The notes under the pieces: model-generated
Databases searched by the model: none
The model's input: the letters and a program-made list of their open reading frames with translations, nothing else
Told to the model about the DNA's origin: nothing
Shown: piece after piece, positions 9,703 through 18,010 of the stretch
Numbering within the stretch: the first letter of the stretch is position 1
Layout of the letters: every line of letters begins with the position of its first letter
Assembly (NCBI GenBank): GCA_015499985.1
Contig: JAAAUF010000837.1
Span: 1 to 18,410 of the forward strand
DNA from: Haplosporangium gracile
Lineage: Eukaryota > Mortierellomycota > Mortierellomycetes > Mortierellales > Mortierellaceae
Length of the DNA stretch: 18,410 bases
Reading direction: 5' to 3'
Made by a program: the position numbers and the translations under genes

Positions 9703-9797
9703 GTAAGAGAAGAAAAAAAGTTGACTTTGACTCTCAAACCACACACCCCTTTCCTTTGCTCTTTTTTTCCGCCTCGGTTTATTGTTCTTGTTCACAG
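9703..9797 (+). other. Intron-like element, 95 nt
   Basis: Donor GTAAGA, TGAC words for a branch site around 9721-9730, a strong pyrimidine tract and acceptor TTCACAG. The size and signals suit a fungal intron. Removing it does not create a convincing coding frame downstream, so it would be a UTR or non-coding intron. Confidence 0.4.
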
Positions 9798-12450
9798 GGT
9801 CTGCCGGCGCGATCTCGATTTCTTTTTTATTTTTTATTTTTCATGCATGCTATGCTATTATTCCGCGATAATGCATGGGATGTTCGTTCATTTGCTGCAC
9901 AACTGCATGTTATGATACTATCGTGTTTTCCTTTTTTTTCTTTGTTACGGTGTGCTGCAAATGGAATGGCGCGATGGGCGTCGTTCTGATATAAGCTGAG
10001 AAATGTCGAGAAAGAGAGAGAGGATGAAAAGAAATAACTGGTGGTAGTGGTACCAGCCGAGGGCTGTTGCATTTTCTCTGAGCACTTTCGAGAGAACATG
10101 GTCAGTCGCACAGTCGGTCGGTCTTTCTTGTGGACAGAAGTGGAGGATGTTACTCTCATCTCATCCGACAAACCTTTCGTCCCCTTCCTTGTTTTCTTTT
10201 TTTTCTTTTTCGGCGTTTTTTTTTTTATTGTTTCGCCACTGGGTGTCGTGGTCAACAACAGATCGCTGTATCACCTCTTGGTAGAGAAAGAAGCGGAGAG
10301 AAGGGGAGAGAGCATCATGCAGGCAAATAAGGCCTAAAACCTTCTCCTACTCCTCTCTCTTGTCTGGCCTCATTTTTTTTTCGCCAGTTCTCCTCCATTT
10401 CTCACCCCCGCGCACTTATCAACATGGCTCACTCGTTTTTCTTTTAGCTCATGAGGGGATGAGCGGGTCTGATAGTTTGCATCTCTCTCTCTTTCCCACA
10501 TGCAATGCATCTTCCTTCTCCATTGCTCACAATGATCCGTTGAGTTCAAACCACAATCCGGTGCATAGGTTAATGTGTTCAATGTGGGTAATAAAGCACA
10601 AATACACACAGCAATTTACAATACAAAAAGTCGGTAATTAAAACAAAAGAAAAAAGAGAGCGTGAGATGGACCATGCAGCTGCTAGCAGGTTTTCATTTT
10701 TTTTACTTGTCTTCCTTCTTCTTTGAGACTGGCTCGTCCTTTCTACGTCTAGCTAGTGGAAGTAGTAGCACACAGCAGGTTTATTGTCATTTATCCTTGC
10801 TTGACTCCACTGCACTCTTCCACTCCCTCCTTTGTTCTCCTCTCTTTCCATTCTACCCCCGCACCATTTTAGTTTAGACAGACAGTCAACAAAACACTTT
10901 AGTGCTCAGCTCTCTTTTTGTTACATGATCGTCGTCATCGTCCAGGCACTAGCACATATGCTTTTTGTCTACTAGAGAGGGAGTGCTTCGTTTACTTTTT
11001 CGTTTTCTTCGTTGCTCTTGTGCACTTGCTCCTGCCCTACCTCGCTTCCTGGATGAATCTATCCCTCACTACTACCTATTACTACTAATTTTATTTCAAT
11101 TTCCCCGTTTTCCCACTATCATACTTTCAGTGGTATTTTTTGTGAGTTCTTTGTTTTGGTAAGAGCAACTATACGGCTTCCCCCCTCTTTCTATGTGTCC
11201 TTCAGACCAAGCTAACAGCGATAGATATATGAACGAGAAACGAAAGATTGGGAAGGAGAGAAAAAGGGACAACCCACATAAAAAAAATGATAGGAAAGGT
11301 AGGGAAAAGTGGGAAGAGAAGCAGAAAAATATAAGGACATACAGGGGAGCAGGGGTTAGAGAAGTAAGGTGAAAACGAAAAGGGAAACTTCCCTATTCCT
11401 CTATCTGCCCATATCCCAGTTCAGAAGAAACGGGCAACACCATCCATTCATCGCCAGGATTGTTATTTTCAAGAACTGCGAGACTTTTGAGCATCCTATT
11501 CTAGTTCTTTTTTACCTTCCGAACAATCCACTCTTCTCACTCTCTTTTGTTTTTGTTTTTGTTTTGCGCTCGACCCAATGCCGTCCATTCCATTCATCTA
11601 TCCCATCCATCTCTCCATCTCTCCATTATCCCCACCCCCCCTTGGTAGCCCATTCCTGTTGCAACTGAACTGAACTGACTGGCATTTAGAAGGTAGGAAG
11701 TACAGTCCCAGCACAGGGTACTTTTTGGCCCCAATCGGGTTCAAGCAAGGCGAATTCTCTTTTTTTTCGTTTGGTTTTACGACTAGCTATGCCGTGATTA
11801 TACTATGGTTGTTGTTACGTTTGGTTTGGTTGAGCTCACGACCTTCTTTGTTCGAAGGTTGTGGTGCTCTCATACATACATTCATTCATTCTCGGGGCAT
11901 ATGGAGAGGGAACTAAGAGGAGGGGAAGGGCACACACATATACACCGTCATAGCTCAAAACTCTCTTTTTTATTACATTTTTTATTTGAAGTAGGCGGGG
12001 TCTTGCTCAGTAGTTCTTTGTTGCGATAGAGGTTTTTTTTCTCCTTTGACATGTACTGCTACTGCGATATCGACGTATTTGTATTGTAGTAGTTTTTGGT
12101 GTGGGTGTATGATTGAGTGAGCGAGTATTGGGTAAAGGTAGCGGTGGTATGCAACTGCCACAGCAAGCAGTAGCAGTAGAAAATAGTAGTCAATAAGAAA
12201 ATGGCATTGAAAGATGAGACAATAACCTATGTATCTGTGTATGCGTGTAGCATGTCTTTGTTGGCACTGCCTTTTGGATTACAGAGTGCAAATGAGTGAG
12301 CTGAGTGAGTGAGTCGAAGTCGAGTCGAGAGAGTCGCACAGTAGGAGGAGAAGGAGTAGGACAGGAAAGGGGCTAAAGGGACAGGCAGGTTTAAATTTCC
12401 TTCAATTCAAAAGCATGGTCTCGTCTGGTATTCAATAGTCTCTGAATATT
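9798..12450. other. Gene-poor region, no supported gene
   Basis: AT-rich with many T runs. Open frames at 10041-10337, 10360-10641, 11369-11668 and similar show no domain or motif I recognise. Tetranucleotide-type repetition occurs at 11585-11630 (TCCAT/CATC) and 12289-12340 (GAGT/GTCGA). This stretch leads up to the promoter of the 12735 gene, and could include distal control elements or 5' untranslated exons. Confidence 0.5.
11630..11651 (-). other. Minus-strand G-quadruplex / plus-strand i-motif candidate
   Basis: Plus strand: CCCC-A-CCCCCCC-TTGGTAG-CCC. The 7-C run can supply two tracts, so four tracts of at least three with loops of 1, 1 and 7 are possible on the complementary G strand. 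Long loops make this a weak candidate. Confidence 0.35.
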
Positions 12451-12734
12451 TACCTCTCATAAAAGGGGACGCCTTTCTTTTTTTTTTTCTTTCTTTCTCC
12501 ATTTCTCTCCTCCTTTTTCTTTTTTTGTACGCCTTCACTTTCGCTTCTTCGCTTCTTTCCCAGCATTCACGCATACATACTCATTCTCATACATTTCATA
12601 CTTCTTCTCGTACTCTCTGTCTCCTAGTCAACCAACACACAAACAAACAATTGTCAGCCCCTCTTTTCACATTCACATCCACATCCACATAGCACATACT
12701 CAACAACTTCTCTCTTCCTCCTTCAACACATACA
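12451..12734 (+). promoter_or_regulatory. Promoter and 5' leader of the EYDRS-motif gene
   Basis: A TATA-like CATAAAAG (about 12458-12465) is followed by a dense plus-strand pyrimidine tract (12473-12560) and then an A/C-rich leader running to the ATG. A CTAG at about 12625-12629, after a pyrimidine-rich stretch, could serve as a 3' splice site if the leader is spliced. The ATG has adenine at -3. Confidence 0.5.
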
Positions 12735-14163
12735 ATGGCTTCATCAATGGCCCATTCAACAATCGACATCCACCCTTCGTCACCAATATCACCACCATCC
12801 TCCATCTCCTCCACATCCAGCCACTCCAGCACCGGATCCTGCAAATCCGTCCAATTCTCTCGATTCGTCAAGATCTCCTTCACATACCCCGGTGACGAGT
12901 ACGACCGATCCGCTTTCGAGCCCGCAAAGCTCACCCCCTCAGAGACAACAGAGCTCATGCAGCTTCGCGGCGCCTGGCGTCAAGAGATGGAGAACCGTCT
13001 CCAGAATGGGATTGAACAGGATATTCAGATGCCCCTCTCGCCTGACTCCCCTGACCTGTCTTCTTCTTCCTCACCTATCTTCCTCACCAGCAAATATCAC
13101 GGTCGCCCTCACTCGCTCCTTTTGCCGACGGCAGTCTCGTCCAATGTTTCGCACTCTTCCCCTCCTTGCTCGCCCGTTCTTTCGCATCACGACAGCTGCA
13201 GCAGCAGCAGTGATGACGACGAGTATCCGGCTGTTGTTTCGCCTGCGCTGACAGCCCAGCAGCAGCAGCAGAAGCACCGCCTGCAGCGATTTGGGAGCAG
13301 CTGCGAGGGGATGATGTACCGACACCGTCACCTCGAACAGACCAGGTGCATCGCCTAATTCGTTCTTTGATTTCGATTTCGAGTCCCGGCAGTACCACTC
13401 CAAAATTTTCTTTATCCGTCCATTCCCCTTTCTTAACCAAAGCAAAACATTGTGCCGGATGCTCTGCTTCGGCACACCATACCCAGATGCTGTCTTTTTT
13501 TTTCTTTCCCTTTTCCCTTTCTTTGTTGTTCCATTTCATGTCTACATTATACATCCATCCTCATCCTCATCCTTATATTCATCCCACTATCACTAGCATT
13601 TTTTTCTTTTGTTGATTTTGTTTATTCAGCTTTTTTTTTTTATCCTGTTTGCCAAGTCTCTTTACATGTTTTGATCCTCCGCTTTGGCTTTTTGGCTGGA
13701 TGGCCCATGGTGCATTTCTCGTTAACTGTGCAACCATGCCCCCCTATTTCTTTTTTTTCTCTCGAACAATCGATTTGATCCCAATATGTTCTTGCGGATT
13801 GATTTGTTTCCTCTTACCTTCCTTCACCTTTTCCTTCTTTCCCCCTTTGGTTTAAGCCTTTGATCCAATTCGCTCGTTCCCGTTGTTCCGTCTCTCTCTC
13901 TTGGTTGACGTGTCCTGTCATGTCTTGTTTCGACCTGCCTTTCTGAACCTCTCCCTCTTCGAGTTGAATGCACGCGCTGAAAAGACCCTGCGTTTTGTTC
14001 CGCATTGGGAACAATGATGTAGTTGAATTTTTGTCGTCTTACATTCCGCATGAGCACAACAACAAGGTTCCCCGAGCAAGGACATCCCGACCCTCCGAGA
14101 GCATCAGTGGTGAACCCTGCCAGTAGATTTCGTTTGCGTCATTCTCAATACGCATCATCATGA
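12735..14163 (+). CDS. Ser-rich EYDRS-motif protein of unknown function, two exons (alternative 207-aa unspliced form)
   Basis: Exon 1 (12735-13345) has G/C-ending codon use. It encodes a Ser/Pro-rich N-terminus (1-36), a conserved-looking core around residues 37-63 (KSVQFSRFVKISFTY..., EYDRSAFEP), a charged helix (64-95, LTPSETTELMQLRGAW), a Ser-Asp-rich acidic patch (154-164) and a short Gln run (175-179). If read through, it stops at 13356 after 207 aa. I propose splicing at AG|GTGCAT to the acceptor ending at 14066 (AACAAG|G). The phase-2 join makes an Arg codon and adds 31 residues, including VVNPASRFRLRH, for 235 aa. The donor is poor and the 721-nt intron long, so the second exon is less certain than the first. 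The core reminds me of a small family of uncharacterised Mucoromycota proteins; no enzyme domain is visible. A cytosolic or nuclear regulatory or scaffold role is a guess. Confidence 0.7.
13346..14066 (+). other. Proposed intron (or retained 3' region) of the EYDRS-motif gene
   Basis: It is T-rich with many T runs, begins GTGCAT, and has a CTTAC branch-like word about 26 nt before the AG. If retained, translation ends at 13356-13358 and this whole region becomes 3' UTR. Open frames within it on either strand (13649-13855, 13824-14057) appear incidental. Confidence 0.45.
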
Positions 14164-14195
14164 TCTTTCTCTTCTTTCCCTCTCCGGCACCCTTC

Positions 14196-14203
14196 TGTAC
14201 ATA
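14196..14203 (+). promoter_or_regulatory. Pumilio-type element TGTACATA in the 3' UTR
   Basis: It matches the consensus UGUANAUA bound by Puf3/Pumilio proteins, 33 nt after the proposed TGA stop and before the AATAAA. An 8-mer can occur by chance, so its position is the main support. Confidence 0.3.
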
Positions 14204-14359
14204 CAACCTCAACCACCAAACAACATCAACAAATACCTTTCGATTACCCGTTCATGTTAACAATAGATTGCATTATGTACTTTTATTTTTCATTTTTATT
14301 TTCCTTTCGCTGTTTGTACACCATTGATTACTTTACAATTACCCTTTTCTCGTTCTCAA

Positions 14360-14365
14360 AATAAA
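14360..14365 (+). terminator. Poly(A) signal AATAAA of the EYDRS-motif gene
   Basis: A canonical hexamer lies about 200 nt after the proposed spliced stop (TGA at 14161-14163), but about 1 kb after the unspliced stop. The shorter distance favours the two-exon model. Confidence 0.5.
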
Positions 14366-14595
14366 TGACCTCGTTACGACTTTCTACAAGCAGGAACATG
14401 GCAGTTACTCGTTCTTTTTGTGTGACCAAAAAAAAACCGTAAAAGAGCTATATTATGTTGTAGCGATATGCTGTTGAGAACAGCAAACGATACAACTACA
14501 CTGAGGCAGAGGAGGCAGAGATGGAAGAATTGGTAGAAAAAGGAGAACAAACAAAACAAGTCTGCAAGTTATGGTCATCATAGGGAGCGAAATGA

Positions 14596-14631
14596 GGGGC
14601 GCGAAGGGGTGGATGGGAAGGGAAGAAGGGG
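14596..14631 (+). other. G-quadruplex motif with five G tracts
   Basis: Tracts GGGG (14596), GGGG (14606), GGG (14615), GGG (14620) and GGGG (14628) have loops of 6, 5, 2 and 5 nt. This satisfies the usual G3+N1-7 rule with one spare tract. It lies in a purine-rich stretch about 230 bp past the poly(A) signal. Confidence 0.6.
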
Positions 14632-15252
14632 TAGCCTTTCTTGTTGTGAGAGGTGAGATCGAAAAAAACTAAGCTCATGTCTGTCGAGCAAATTTTTCCC
14701 TGTTCTTCTCCACCCTTTCTTTTTTCCTTCGTTGCCATTGGGGGGAAGGGGTGCGTGAAAAGAAGAGGGGCAAGATGTAGGGAAAAATATCGAAAGGAGG
14801 GAAGGATAGGCAGGGAAGGGAAGGAAAAAAGGGGTAGCAATAGTAAGAAAAAGCTACTGGATTGCAATTTTTGTCGAATGCGCACTGTCAACAAACAACA
14901 AGCTGGTTGGCTAAACTTGACCTTCACCTTGATCTTGACTATGCTGGCTTATAAAAAAAAACGGTGCTCGGACAACAGCTTCTTGGTTTTTTTGTTTGTT
15001 TGTTTGGTTGGTTGATTGATTGGTTGCGTTCTTATTGATGTTATTGGCTTGTCTTGCCTGTCCTTGTTGTGGCCATACATGCCGCCCATTTTTTTTTCCT
15101 TGCCATCGTTACCCTCGATCGGTCCTCCCCTCGATCCAGGATGCATTTTGTTTTTCACTCCACTCTTTGACTTGTTCTTCGTCGTGAGGATGGTATAGCG
15201 TTGTGTCTATGGTCTTGTACGACAAACATGAGTCCTTTTGTGTGCGGGGATG

Positions 15253-15295
15253 GAAAAGCGCCTTATTAGATTGGCTTGTTTTTTAGGCGCTTTTC
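15253..15295. other. Inverted repeat with 11-bp arms and 21-nt loop
   Basis: GAAAAGCGCCT (15253-15263) pairs perfectly with AGGCGCTTTTC (15285-15295), and a G:U pair is possible outside. It stands alone in non-coding DNA and could be a structured RNA element or chance. Confidence 0.35.
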
Positions 15296-15384
15296 TCCTT
15301 GTCTGACAGGATGAGTATGAGTGGGGAAGGATCTATGCTAGAGAGAAATGGGAAAAGGAGGTCTTTTTTTTAGTGTGGCAGGAT

Positions 15385-15450
15385 GCCAGCCAGCCAGCCA
15401 GTTAATCAGCCTATGAAAAGCTAGCCATAAGCAGCCAGTCAGCCAGCCAC
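15385..15450. repeat. GCCA/CAGC tetranucleotide repeat cluster
   Basis: Four GCCA units at 15385-15401 and a second imperfect cluster at 15432-15449 flank a short spacer. It is outside any gene. Confidence 0.8.
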
Positions 15451-16972
15451 ACCCACAAAGATTCTTTCGCTTCCTACTTTCCTTCAGGAATGGGCAATTC
15501 CTAGCTTTTGGATGTTAAAAAAAGACTCATCGGAGGGGTTGAAGGTAGGGGCTGTAGGTAAGGTTGATGTATGAGTTGGGCAAAAAGACACGCCTGTGCA
15601 CATATACACGCGAAAAGAGCTTGTTTGAGCTTCTTGACCTTGCAAAAAGCTGCCACGCTCACTTCCTCGAGCATACCTTGTGTTCGTACACTCTTATAGA
15701 TCACCTTTCTCTCTTCTCCTTCTCATTCGCAACTTTTATTTATTTCGATTTGAGCTTTGACAGCAAAGAAAGAGGTATGAGCTCCTTCCTTGACCATGCT
15801 TTGTCTTGCCTTGTGCTCCGTCCCATCCCCCTTTCTGTGTTTGTTGTTGATGCACTTGATCATCATCGAAGGGGTGCGTGTCTGTTTGTGTGTGTTTGAA
15901 TGTGAGCGAGCGCGAGAGAAAGAAAAATAGATGAAAAAATAACTTCAGAGACTAAAGTCCTAATCCGATATGCATATTATGCACCCTAGAGATGTGCGCG
16001 AAAGAGAAGGGGGAAAGATGAACGAGACAGGGGGAGAATCAAAAAAGGGTAGTAGGACAAACGAAATGAAAAAAAAGGTGCGTAGTGGATATTGAGATGT
16101 CGGATGTTGTATCGAGACTGGGAAAATCCAGTAAGAGAAATGAATGGACCAAGCATGCAAAATGACATTTTGTGTGGCAAACATCTCTGTTGATGTTTCA
16201 TTTTTTATGCAAGATATCGAGACTAGCTAGGGAAGAGAGAGGTTTGGATATGATAAGAGGGAAGAAGACAAGGGAGCAGGGGAGATGAAATGTGAACAAA
16301 GGAAGGAGGAGCATGCAAAATAACTCTCTCTGTTTACTGTTTGTGTTGTATGAATTGTTTTCTACTGTTGATGTCAAAGATGAACATCGTTGATAGCTAC
16401 CTTGGTTTGGCTCCACACTTGTCCACTTTCATCTTAAATGAAGGGAGAATGGGATGTGTTGGATGAAAGGGATGTATTTTTTTACTTTTTTGCATGAATG
16501 AGGATTTTAATATGTTGGCCGGGAAAAATGCAAAGGTGATTCATGGAAAAGGTGTTGTGTTGTTTTCGTTCTTTTTTTTTTTTAATGTTTGCCGGTGATG
16601 TGAACACATGGTACCATTGGAAAGAAAAGAGAGTTAAGGAGCATTTGCATCAGTCCCCTCTTCTCTCTCATTTTTTGCCCACTATGCATGGTTGTTTGGT
16701 CACACACTCAAAAATTATTTGATTGAAAAAAGAAAATAGGCGGGAAAGAAAGCGTGGAAAGGGAAACTGTGAATAAGAAACTCGCCCACGTTGTCCTTGA
16801 GGATAGTAAGAATCAACATAAGCAACAACAAAAACCAATACAAGCAACTTTGGATGATGCCCAAAGACGATCGATCGTGTCAAAATACAAAATAAAAAAA
16901 AAGGGTGTGAATAAGGCATGCAAGAAAAAGCCCGAATAATACATGCGACACTGACCAAGCGCATTTTCCCTA

Positions 16973-16978
16973 TTTATT
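16973..16978 (-). terminator. Poly(A) signal AATAAA of the acetyltransferase gene
   Basis: The minus strand reads AATAAA about 52 nt past the stop codon at 17030, in an AT-rich context. Position and sequence fit a fungal 3' end. Confidence 0.55.
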
Positions 16979-17029
16979 TGTATTCGTATTCAGGAAACTA
17001 GGGGTAATAGGGGCAAAGGAGAGGTGTTA

Positions 17030-17868
17030 TTAATGGTTGAGGGTGAAGACCATTTCGAACCACGGGTCTGGGCCATGCTCGACGGAGCTCTTTCCGACAA
17101 GCACGAATCCTACGCCTGCATAGAGACCGATGGTGTGCTCATGGGCAATCAGCAGTACCCTCGTCAGCTTCTTCGCCGAGGAAGATGCATTCGCATTTTT
17201 GTTGAGTTTCTGAAGATGCTCCAGGTACTCTTTCAGTAACCTTGTGGCGATTCCGCGGCGTTGGAAGGCGCTTGAGACACAAACCGAGTGGATGCAGACG
17301 GCATCTCCAGAAGGGTCATGCGAGGACATGGAGCTATGGGTCAGATGGTCTCCGCTCACCAGAGTCGAGACAATGTATCCGACCAACTCCAACGAGGACG
17401 ACGACGTGTTGGTAGTGTTGGGGTTAATAGGGATGGATGAGTCTTGGTTGTCGTCCTTGCGGAGATAGCAGCCGAGAAAGAGTTCCGGAGCGGCGTCTTG
17501 TCGAAAGATCAGGTTCTTGAGACTGGCTGCCTCAGACTCGGGATATTCTAATTGACAGGCCGACCCAATAATGGTATCCCAAGTACGCACACCACCCACA
17601 TCCATACCCCCATTGTTTACCAAATGGGAAATGGATTCATAAGAAACAAATTCCATTAGTACAGTAGTGGATTCACTCAGTTGGAAAACGATTCTCCAAA
17701 AAGGAAGAGGCCCAGTTCTTGACCCTCCTTGAGGCGATTGACTCATTTTATCGCATCTATGTAGGAATTCTTACCTTGTATTTCAATGGCATAGGTTAGG
17801 GGTACTTGGTCGGCCGAGACAAGGTTGAACTCGAGTGGCAGACTCTCTGCTCTTTTCTTTTCCGTCAT
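17030..17868 (-). CDS. AANAT/Paa1-like GNAT N-acetyltransferase (serotonin/polyamine type), two exons
   Basis: Exons 17868-17775 and 17547-17030 give 203 aa, close to vertebrate AANAT and yeast Paa1 lengths. The 227-nt intron has donor GTAAGA and acceptor TTAG; the phase-1 join makes Glu32 in AIEIQ-E-YPESEAASL, the family's signature start. Seen: YPESEAASL (33-41), RQDAAPELFLG (47-57), GYIVST (88-93), CIHSVCV with His118, the acetyl-CoA loop Q127-R-R-G-I-A132, LLIAHE (163-168), Tyr174 in the position of the AANAT catalytic tyrosine, and GPDPWFEM (190-197). A Ser/Asn-rich insert occupies 65-83. Known: these enzymes acetylate arylalkylamines or polyamines using acetyl-CoA, in the cytosol. Of the paired His of animal AANAT (HxH), the first is Cys116 here. 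A contiguous ATG frame beginning at 17746 is mostly intron and is not the true start. The substrate cannot be told from sequence. Confidence 0.92.
17548..17774 (-). other. Intron of the acetyltransferase gene
   Basis: Minus-strand donor GTAAGA at 17774 and acceptor TTAG ending at 17548. Reading through it gives a false N-terminus (MSQSPQGG...) with no family resemblance, while splicing yields the expected YPESEAAS context preceded by AIEIQE. Confidence 0.85.
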
Positions 17869-17887
17869 GCTTTTGGACTTGTTAGGA

Positions 17888-17938
17888 TCAGGGGTAGTTT
17901 GGTGTAATGGAGGTGAATGGAGCTGAAAGATGATCCAT
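17888..17938 (-). promoter_or_regulatory. Possible upstream ORF before the acetyltransferase start
   Basis: A 16-codon ATG..TGA frame (begins MDHLSAP) ends 19 nt before the main ATG and is out of frame with it. If transcription starts upstream of 17938, it could reduce or regulate translation. The transcription start is unknown. Confidence 0.3.
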
Positions 17939-17959
17939 TAGCTTTTTGTGACTGGTCCT

Positions 17960-18010
17960 ATGAACCCTCACGCCCATACTCGACGCAAGGTTGCTGCGCT
18001 GTCTCCACAG
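17960..18010 (+). CDS. Possible first exon of a divergent gene leaving the right edge
   Basis: ATG at 17960 opens 17 codons (MNPHAHTRRKVAALSPQ) with coding-like codon use and an upstream in-frame TAG, then meets CAG|GTACGA, a fair donor. A CTAAC branch word (about 18105) and an AACAACAG acceptor ending at about 18135 would suit a short intron. The frame after that stays open for about 38 codons. I do not recognise the protein. With only 17 codons it could be chance. Confidence 0.3.

Larger units (their letters stand above)
14366..16960. other. Gene-poor region, no supported gene
   Basis: Purine-rich on plus at 14560-14830 and 15980-16320, otherwise T-rich. A TTTG/GGTT/GATT tetranucleotide stretch lies at about 14992-15027. 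The largest frame, starting with ATG at 15567 (110 codons, ending 15899), and a Lys/Gln-rich frame at 16754-16939 with no ATG at its start have no family resemblance I can name. At this length and number such frames are expected by chance. ACGATCGATCGT, a 12-bp palindrome, is at 16867-16878. Confidence 0.5.

Noticed and set aside
9210..9989. 259-codon plus-strand ATG frame
   Set aside because: It is open because the middle is poor in T. It has no domain-like pattern and runs through a well-formed intron-like element. Removing that element closes the frame about 25 codons later.
11736..11746. GGTTCAAGCAA as a tRNA B-box
   Set aside because: The last positions do not match the B-box and no cloverleaf can be drawn around it.
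13071..13554. Minus-strand frames opposite the EYDRS-motif gene (134 and 156 codons)
   Set aside because: They are shadows of the coding strand, rich in Arg, Ala and Glu mirrored from Ser and Gln codons.
15564..15899. Plus-strand frame of about 110 codons starting MYELGKKTRLC
   Set aside because: It has an ATG and mixed composition, but frames of this length are expected by chance in 18 kb at this base composition. There is no recognisable domain and no promoter-type tract before it.
16668..16964. 98-codon minus-strand frame just past the acetyltransferase poly(A) signal, and a Lys/Gln-rich plus frame opposite it
   Set aside because: They overlap each other, the plus frame lacks an ATG at its start, and neither resembles a known protein.
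17548..17746. N-terminal extension MSQSPQGG of the acetyltransferase
   Set aside because: It lies in the intron. The upstream exon gives the family-typical sequence in phase.
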